64,000 nucleotides of DNA, taken from the NCBI GenBank assembly GCA_030544215.1, contig JARZZO010000004.1, positions 16,914,501 through 16,978,500 of the forward strand, in the 5' to 3' direction. Below, one piece after another: positions 58,301-64,000 of the stretch. The notes under the pieces were generated by a model, which was not told the origin of the DNA, made no database searches, and saw nothing but the letters and a program-made list of their open reading frames with translations. Position 1 is the first letter of the stretch, and each line of letters begins with the position of its first letter. A program made the translations under genes and the position numbers. Source of the DNA: Zantedeschia hybrid cultivar (Eukaryota > Streptophyta > Magnoliopsida > Alismatales > Araceae).

Positions 58301-60224
58301 ATGCTTTTATCACCAGAAACAAAAAAGACATGGAAGATCATATGAAGTGGAAGATTTCCATACTAAGAATCTATTAAAAATCTCACTTTCTACATCCTTC
58401 TCACAACCTTGAACAAGATTACCTTCACTACAACAGCAGTCTACAATACAGCAGACCACCTGTAAGAGGCTAGCATTTGTGCAAGATAGCATATCCCAAA
58501 CTTGGCCTTAACAGTATCTTTCTTTAATCACTGCTGTCACAAGTAATATTCATCCAATCATCATCCATGACTACCTAATGAGTAAAGCCAAATTCGAGGC
58601 CCCCAGGTCTCTAAATGTTGCAACACTCTTCTTTGCTTCACAAACTACACACAATCTAGAGTCTTACGCTCCTTACCAAAGAAACCTGCAGCAGACTACA
58701 ACTAACTTGCTCTCCATCATTCCACTTTTTATGGAAAAGGAAGTGAGTTGCACCACCATTCTATCGAAAACTGATATATTCATGTAAAAAAGGTGATGTG
58801 CCTCCAGAGCAAACAGAATGCTACAAAAAAAAATGACCACAGCCTCTCACCCCTGAAAATATACAAGTGAGAAAATTGACATCCGGAAGTGAATCTTTTC
58901 AGCTTTCATTCAGGATACTCACAAAGAATTTCCCTCGGACATGGTTGAAGAATAAAGCTCTTGTGTAGATGTTCTGAGAACATGCTTGTTTCTAATAAGC
59001 TCATTTCCCTCCAATAGATACTCCAGACATCCACTGAATGGCGGAACATGTGGATAAGTTTCATCTTGGTCTTTCCCAACCCCCCCCCCCCCCGCACAAA
59101 AAAAAAGGAAAAAAAGAAAAGAAAAACCACCCCAAGTTTAGCGAAAGAACTTCCATATATCTTGTGCAGAATTAAGTGGATTACCGTTTGCCAGCCCATA
59201 AAAGTCATCCAGACACTCACTCATTTAGCAATTGAACATAAGATTGGCCAAGTCTTCAATATAATAACCACAAATAGGAATTGCCTTGACTAGCCAGAAT
59301 TCTGACACAACAGATCCACTGATCCTAGGGTCAAAGCTGAACAATGACTAGCCAGAATTAAGACCTAACTTCGTCACAACCAGAATTAGTAACATATTGA
59401 CCATCACAAGCAGTCCAATCTGCCAATGGACAACATGAATGTGCAACTAGCACATGGCACATTCTCTAGACCAAGAAAAATGTGCAGGATCCATAGTACC
59501 TTTCCATTCCATCATACCTACACCTTGGGCTCTTCACTCAGTCCAATCTAAAACACATCACCTTTTGTGCTGAAAGAAATCGGATTGCAACCCATCACAT
59601 TAATAATCAACAAAAGAACTGCAGGCAATATGCACTTTGCCTCCGAGCTCCCCAGAGTGAAGAATATCTATGTTTGCCACCGACTAGGATTGATAACCAA
59701 GCTGAGGTTACAAACTTCTGGATTCATAATTCCACTTGTCAAAAGCTAAGCTCTTCGGAACCATAAATGGTGTTAATAACCAGAATAGCTGTCAGGAATT
59801 TCATATAGCTGCTAACATCTCTAGAAACAATACCAGCATATAAGTAAATGATGAAGACTTAAAATGTAAGGCCCATGCATACAAGACATAAGATGTATTG
59901 TATAATTGCAATGCTATACGCCTAGCATCTCTTATTTAACATTTGATTATTTCAGTACTACATAGTGCAAGAAGCCTTTATGGTTAAGGTGAAAGAACGT
60001 ACAATCTACATATTGACAATAGGCCTCTATAATTATGCTGAGTGAAAGTGAAGGGAGGTAAAAAGCTACCTTGTCTTCCTGACTTCTGTAATAACAGAAA
60101 AATCACCAGTCCCAAATTGCACGCTTTGGGAAACTCTTTTTTGGCCAAACTCTGTTTGCAAAGTGGTGGGAGAAACTTGATCTAGCTCCTTGGTAAAAAA
60201 CAGAAGGTATTTGAGGACAAAGGC
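53027..60224 (-). CDS. MINDY3: MINDY-3-like (FAM188A/DUF4205) deubiquitinase, C-terminal five exons
   Basis: MINDY proteins are cysteine deubiquitinases that trim Lys48-linked ubiquitin chains. Exons read on the minus strand: 60224-60070 (AFVLKYLLFF...), 55519-55393 (ALVQSMVEILFLCGSKTK...), 55282-55097 (MVSKALEGLSIES...ALLFLISALLSRGL), 54754-54683 (ESIQADRDDPNLPL...), 53857-53027 (EIVNLLICGEAV...). All junctions are GT/AG. Phases agree and the exons join to 457 codons including the stop. Matches to the family include FGHASQ-IVNLL, VPNVFDGR, GFLTLLESLNFCKVG and RPRWPIWVVGSESHYTVLF. A degenerate EF-hand (DQSGGGGFISVE) lies in the last exon, as in MINDY-3. The N-terminal exon with the catalytic Cys, expected just before AFVLKY, was not found and presumably lies beyond 64000. 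Intron sizes: 825, 342, 110 and 4550 bp. Confidence 0.88.
55336..55369. repeat. (AT)n microsatellite in MINDY-3-like intron
   Basis: About 16 TA repeats, within the short intron 55283-55392. Confidence 0.9.
55520..60069 (-). other. Large intron (4.55 kb) of the MINDY-3-like gene
   Basis: No coding exon was recognised inside it: the protein reads smoothly from ...VRKTR to ALVQSM across it (split Arg codon AG/A). It holds a GGCTGTCAATAGGCCGGG-type repeat start near 56385, an imperfect direct duplication (about 56590-56705 and 56735-56850), a (CG/CA)n tract near 56882-56900 and a C14 run at 59080-59093. Short open frames inside show no domains. Confidence 0.7.
56590..56850. repeat. Imperfect direct duplication, period about 145 bp
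   Basis: Both copies contain AAGATRCAGCCTGTGA, then CGGAGCCGAGGAA / CAGATCTGAGGAA, then CATCTGCATTGAAGCCTGC / CCTGCATCTCCACTTGCC and AGAAGAGG. The unit looks like part of a dispersed repeat; no coding frame is shared. Confidence 0.6.
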
Positions 60225-61807
60225 CTGCAGGACCAAAAGTTCATAACAATAAGACAACTCGATGCAACTGTTTCCTTTCAAGAGTGTAACAAACAAATTC
60301 CACTTCTACATCTGTATTTGGTTTAACATGGTACCACCACAAAAGTATACAAGTCTTGTATGTTTTACATGTATATTGCATCATTTAAATTGCAGCACAA
60401 CAAGGGATGGTGTTTCCAACTAACACCTAGAAGGAAAACATTGCCGTGTACACTAGGCAAATTGCAATCCAGGAAGCTTTTTGGTACAATTAACATCTGA
60501 GTTCAATGGTAATGTCCCATCAAGTTGATTAAAAAAAAAAAAGAACAAAGCCAAATATGAAAATATAACCAACCTATTTCTCTTATGCAGGAATCCATGC
60601 ATTATAACTTTGTCTGCTTAAAGAAAACTTCTAAAACAACTGTAAGGAAATTTTAGATTAATTGAAACCAAAAATAACTTAAGACTGCCTGGGGTGCATG
60701 GAAGGGTGGTTACCATAACAGTCCTACCTTGTGCATTCATAGTCTCAAATATTCACAAGAATAGATCTGCCACCCGAACCAAAGGTTCGTAGTAACTAGG
60801 ATAATTTTGGGTTGATGGCACGAAAGTACACATAAGGCACAAATAAGGATAACAATGAAGGTCACAAACCAAAGATATTATTATTTCCACAAACACACAT
60901 GTCCTTGGATATACTAACAAGAAGCACACAAAATACATTATTACATAGCCAAAAACAAAAGACTCAAAGCACACTAAGCTAAACTAAAGCCACCCTGACC
61001 ACTGGTACTCTACAACTGCTGAAGTTGGAATCACAATTCAACCTTGGTTAGGAACTTTTCCCTGTAAACATGTTTTAAACAACTTTTATGAATCTCATGT
61101 GAGAACTCAATAGGGGATCATTTACTCCCTACTGCTTCCCGTATATTTTCATTACTAGTTATTAAAATGAAATTCATAATAGTCATGTAATGCAATTAAA
61201 CATGGTTAACTTCTTTGTTGATTTACTAATCATGCTAATGTTACTCATATGCAAGTTATATAACTATATGCTCGATAAAAATATTCGGAAAGAAATTAAC
61301 ATAAGAATATAACGTATAAACAAATTAAACATCTTCATCATCTGTCTTTCAAACATTTATCTTTTCTATTTCTCTTTAGTAATGTTATACAAATGACGCT
61401 AAAAACCAAATACAAAATCATTATTAACAATGACTTATAATTCATCTTACTATGCCATCAAGTAACAGGGATAATCATACATCAGCAGCTGTAAAGTAGC
61501 TGAGCAGATCGATAGCCCACGGGCTTGGTCTCACAATTCGACTCGTCTGTCCCAGAGGGTTTCAGGCTACTTTTACTGGGCGAGGTAGGTCATAGGCTGA
61601 GCTGGAAATGCAGTCTCAAACTGCACAGTCGGAAACCCAGCCACGAGTGCTCTCAAATGGTTTTTCCTTCCACTACCGTAGTTGGTATGTCCCAAGTCTA
61701 GACTAGAACTCATAAAGAAAAGGGATGATGCTCCGTGCTCCGACTATAGCACATACCGTAAGGATCGTGGTTCATAACTGTGGTTTGTATATTCATATCT
61801 ATAATCA
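60225..61807. other. Unassigned region, probably intronic
   Basis: Upstream of the last visible exon of the MINDY-3-like gene. No exon encoding the catalytic-Cys motif was found. The segment 61490-61720 is richer in GC and may be a repeat. Confidence 0.45.
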
Positions 61808-63545
61808 TAATTCGTTTTTTTTTTTTTTTGGATAAAAAATGGATTGTACCACCATTTTTAGTAAAATAAATAGAGGAAGTACGATCAAATGGATTGGAGA
61901 GATTCCAATCTAAGAAATAAAAAACTACATAAAACCCCTGCTCCAAGAATCTACTGACAACCCTATGATATGCCTTAACAACTATATAAGAAAGACAAAC
62001 ACCTAAAAGGAATATTTTCAACAATAACTTTACTTCCCCTAAAAATAATGTTGTTCCTTTCTCTCAATACAATCCAGTAAATCGTGTGTGGAAGAATGCC
62101 CAATATGCTACTTTTCTCCTTGTGATGAGTTCTTCTCTTCATATTCTTGAAGAACAACCACATTTGTTGCACTGATTGAAAATTATCCTTAAACTTCAGC
62201 ATGGGGAACCAAAAATATTCCAGACCTCCTGGCTTACCATAAAACCGACAAAAAGACGGTCAACATCTTCATCGTGAAGACCATAGAAAGAACATAAAGT
62301 TTCTTCATTAGGACAACACTTGCTCCTATACATTTAGTGAAGATCCTCTTCTGATACAACAGCCAAAGAAATGCCTTCACCTTCCACACATATAGTATAA
62401 TTAGGCAATTCCCCTTCCAGCACTGAATGATAAGACTTAACAGTGAATTTTCCTTTTGTAGGATCCCACAACATCTTGTCTGAATCTTAAACCTTAATGT
62501 TAAGTGAATGTAACAACCCATCAAATTCTTCATCTTTCAGGCCTGTGTGTGTGTCTGAACACACCACTGCACATTGTTTCCTTCCAGTTCAAAGTAATCC
62601 TTAACATAACAACATTGATTGGCAGCTATGGCATACAAACTGGGATAAGTATCTTTGAAACAATTTTCCCCTATCCATCATATGTCCTTCCAGAACAAAA
62701 TATTCTGACCATTTCCAGCAGAATATAGAATGTGTTTCTTAAGTGAACGCTAGCCCTGATGATGTTTTTCCAAAGTGGAGACATGATACAATATTACCCT
62801 TCCTTAAATAAAACTTATTAAGAGACGAATAATATGCTCGGTGAATCACTGTTTTTCATAAGCTCCCATCATTTTCCATCAATTCCCATAACCATTTTCC
62901 CAACAGTGCTATGTTCCACATGCGTATATTTGTAACCCCCAGACCTCCTTTGACCTTAGGAGTACACACCTTCTCCCGTTTAACAAGAGAATTACACCCT
63001 TGTTATTTGCATTATATCCTCCCCAAAGAAATTTTCTACGGATCTGATCCATCCTTTTACAAACTTTTGAAGGCATTAAAAACTCTGAAAAATAGTGCAT
63101 GGGAATCGTAGACAGCACTGAATTCAGAAGAGTGAACCTACCTCCAAGCGACAAGAATTTAGTTTTCCAAGCTGACAACCTCTTCTGCATCCTTTGGATC
63201 AATGGACCCTGTCTGAAACTTTTAATCTTCTATCATTTAGAGGTAGACCCACGTAAGGTATTGAAAGCTTTCCTATATCGCACCCAAAGAAATGAGCAAC
63301 GCCCTCAATCAGAACTTCTTCCATATTAATGGCAAGGACTGAACTCTTCTCATAATTAATCAGCAGCCCAGCACAAGGCTCAAAACTCTTTCAGAATGAA
63401 ATGAATAATTTTCACATTTTCCATGTCTCCTTTGAAAAACATGATAGTGTCATTTGCGAACCGTAAATGAGAAATTCAGGATAGACCTCTGCAAATCTGG
63501 AACATTCTCATTCTCTGTTATCTTAGACAATTCGTTGGTAAATTT
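61808..63545 (-). mobile_element. LINE-7: 5'-truncated LINE with reverse-transcriptase C-terminal half
   Basis: The A tail is the T run at about 61812-61829. Upstream on the minus strand come GILPHTIYWIVLRERNNIIFRG (about 62060-62130), a zf-RVT remnant (VWKVKAFLWLLYQKRIF, near 62350-62400), then MQKRLSAWKTKFLSLGGRFTLLNSVLSTIPMHYF (63085-63195). Near 63445-63475 is the reverse-transcriptase active site, read as SHLRFANDTIMFF. It ends near 63545. Its 3' end resembles that of LINE-5. Confidence 0.83.
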
Positions 63546-63960
63546 ATCATTTCATTTTATCATGTATAATCATGAGAAACTTTATTAATGATCCAAGATT
63601 TAGCTACAATAATCATAACCTGATTAATTTCAATGCTTTCATAAGCCTACATAAGTTGATCCTGGTAGAATCTCCTTTAATAAAGTAATAAATGAATCCT
63701 AAGTTTATTATCTTTTTTAAAATCTTAGAACTAATCATTTCATTTAAAAAGGAAGATAGGGATAGTATCACTCAACCGAAAAGAAGACTGCCCCTGGTAA
63801 AACTGTCACCACGAGCTAACACAAGCTGCTGCCCCCTGCAGTTTCCAGGACAGGTGGATGGGCTTTCTGGTTAATAGGATACAGGGTAACCTTATTCCCC
63901 TGATATATTTATTTAGTTTCATTTTACTTAACATATTACATGTAAATAAGGGAAGTACAA
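63546..63960. other. Unassigned AT-rich region
   Basis: No coding or repeat structure was recognised. Confidence 0.4.
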
Positions 63961-63984
63961 CCCCCCCCCCCCCCCCCCCCCCCC
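63961..63984 (+). repeat. Poly-C run (24 C)
   Basis: Uninterrupted C24 at the right edge; longer than the C13 (4565-4577) and C14 (59080-59093) runs elsewhere. Confidence 0.9.
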
Positions 63985-64000
63985 GATTGATTTTTTTTGA

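Noticed and set aside
58906..59293. Open frames on both strands in the MINDY-3-like intron
   Set aside because: They cross a C14 run and an A-rich tract; no domain and not needed for the spliced protein.

Overview
The window is nuclear DNA of a flowering plant. The evidence is an intronless GC-rich H3.1-type histone gene with a plant histone octamer and telo-box leader, a spliced MINDY-3-like gene with GT/AG introns, and a repeat landscape of L1-type LINEs with zinc-knuckle ORF1, Ty1/copia and Ty3/gypsy elements, an Au-like SINE and MITEs. The GC-rich third positions of the histone gene fit a monocot (for example a palm), but the species cannot be fixed from sequence alone. Only two genes look functional: histone H3 (44635-45045, +) and the C-terminal five exons of a MINDY-3-like deubiquitinase (53027-60224, -), whose 5' exons lie beyond the window. 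One processed pseudogene, of mitochondrial ribosomal protein uL23m, lies at 33011-33470. Almost everything else is transposon-derived.

Layout: 1-3640, LINE-1 (minus, cut by the window edge). 3640-5740, a tRNA-like SINE remnant, a short hairpin-repeat array and a GC-rich LTR-like module. 5745-11998, degenerate full-length LINE-2 (plus). 12000-13950, another GC-rich LTR-like module with a minus-strand TATA box and a GCCCATTA array. 13949-15146, a 5'-truncated LINE-3 plus a Mutator-like MITE, bounded by copies of one target-site sequence. 15147-17190, a copia pol fossil split by a hAT-like MITE. 17190-20240, unassigned DNA with an Au-like SINE. 20241-22170, a long array of hairpin cassettes followed by the same GC-rich module. 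22318-31130, a three-deep nest of LINEs (LINE-6 holds LINE-5, which holds the nearly intact LINE-4). 31130-34255, CpG-rich unassigned DNA and the uL23m pseudogene. 34256-42800, a decayed, rearranged copia element carrying a large LTR-like insertion. 44.3-45.3 kb, the histone gene. 45691-46595, nested inverted-repeat elements. 47259-52364, an LTR-complete but mutated Ty3/gypsy element (minus). 53027-60224, the MINDY-3-like gene. 61808-63545, LINE-7 (minus). 63961-63984, a poly-C run.

The main structural signals are: (a) arrays of a roughly 26-nt cassette whose two arms change together, keeping base pairing, at two loci about 16 kb apart next to the same GC-rich module; (b) an ATGA stop/start overlap joining ORF1 and ORF2 in three independent LINE copies; (c) a nest of insertions whose order can be read from target-site duplications and from reading frames that rejoin when the insert is removed; (d) a histone H3.1 with Ser at position 90. 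Boundaries of decayed elements are by eye and approximate.
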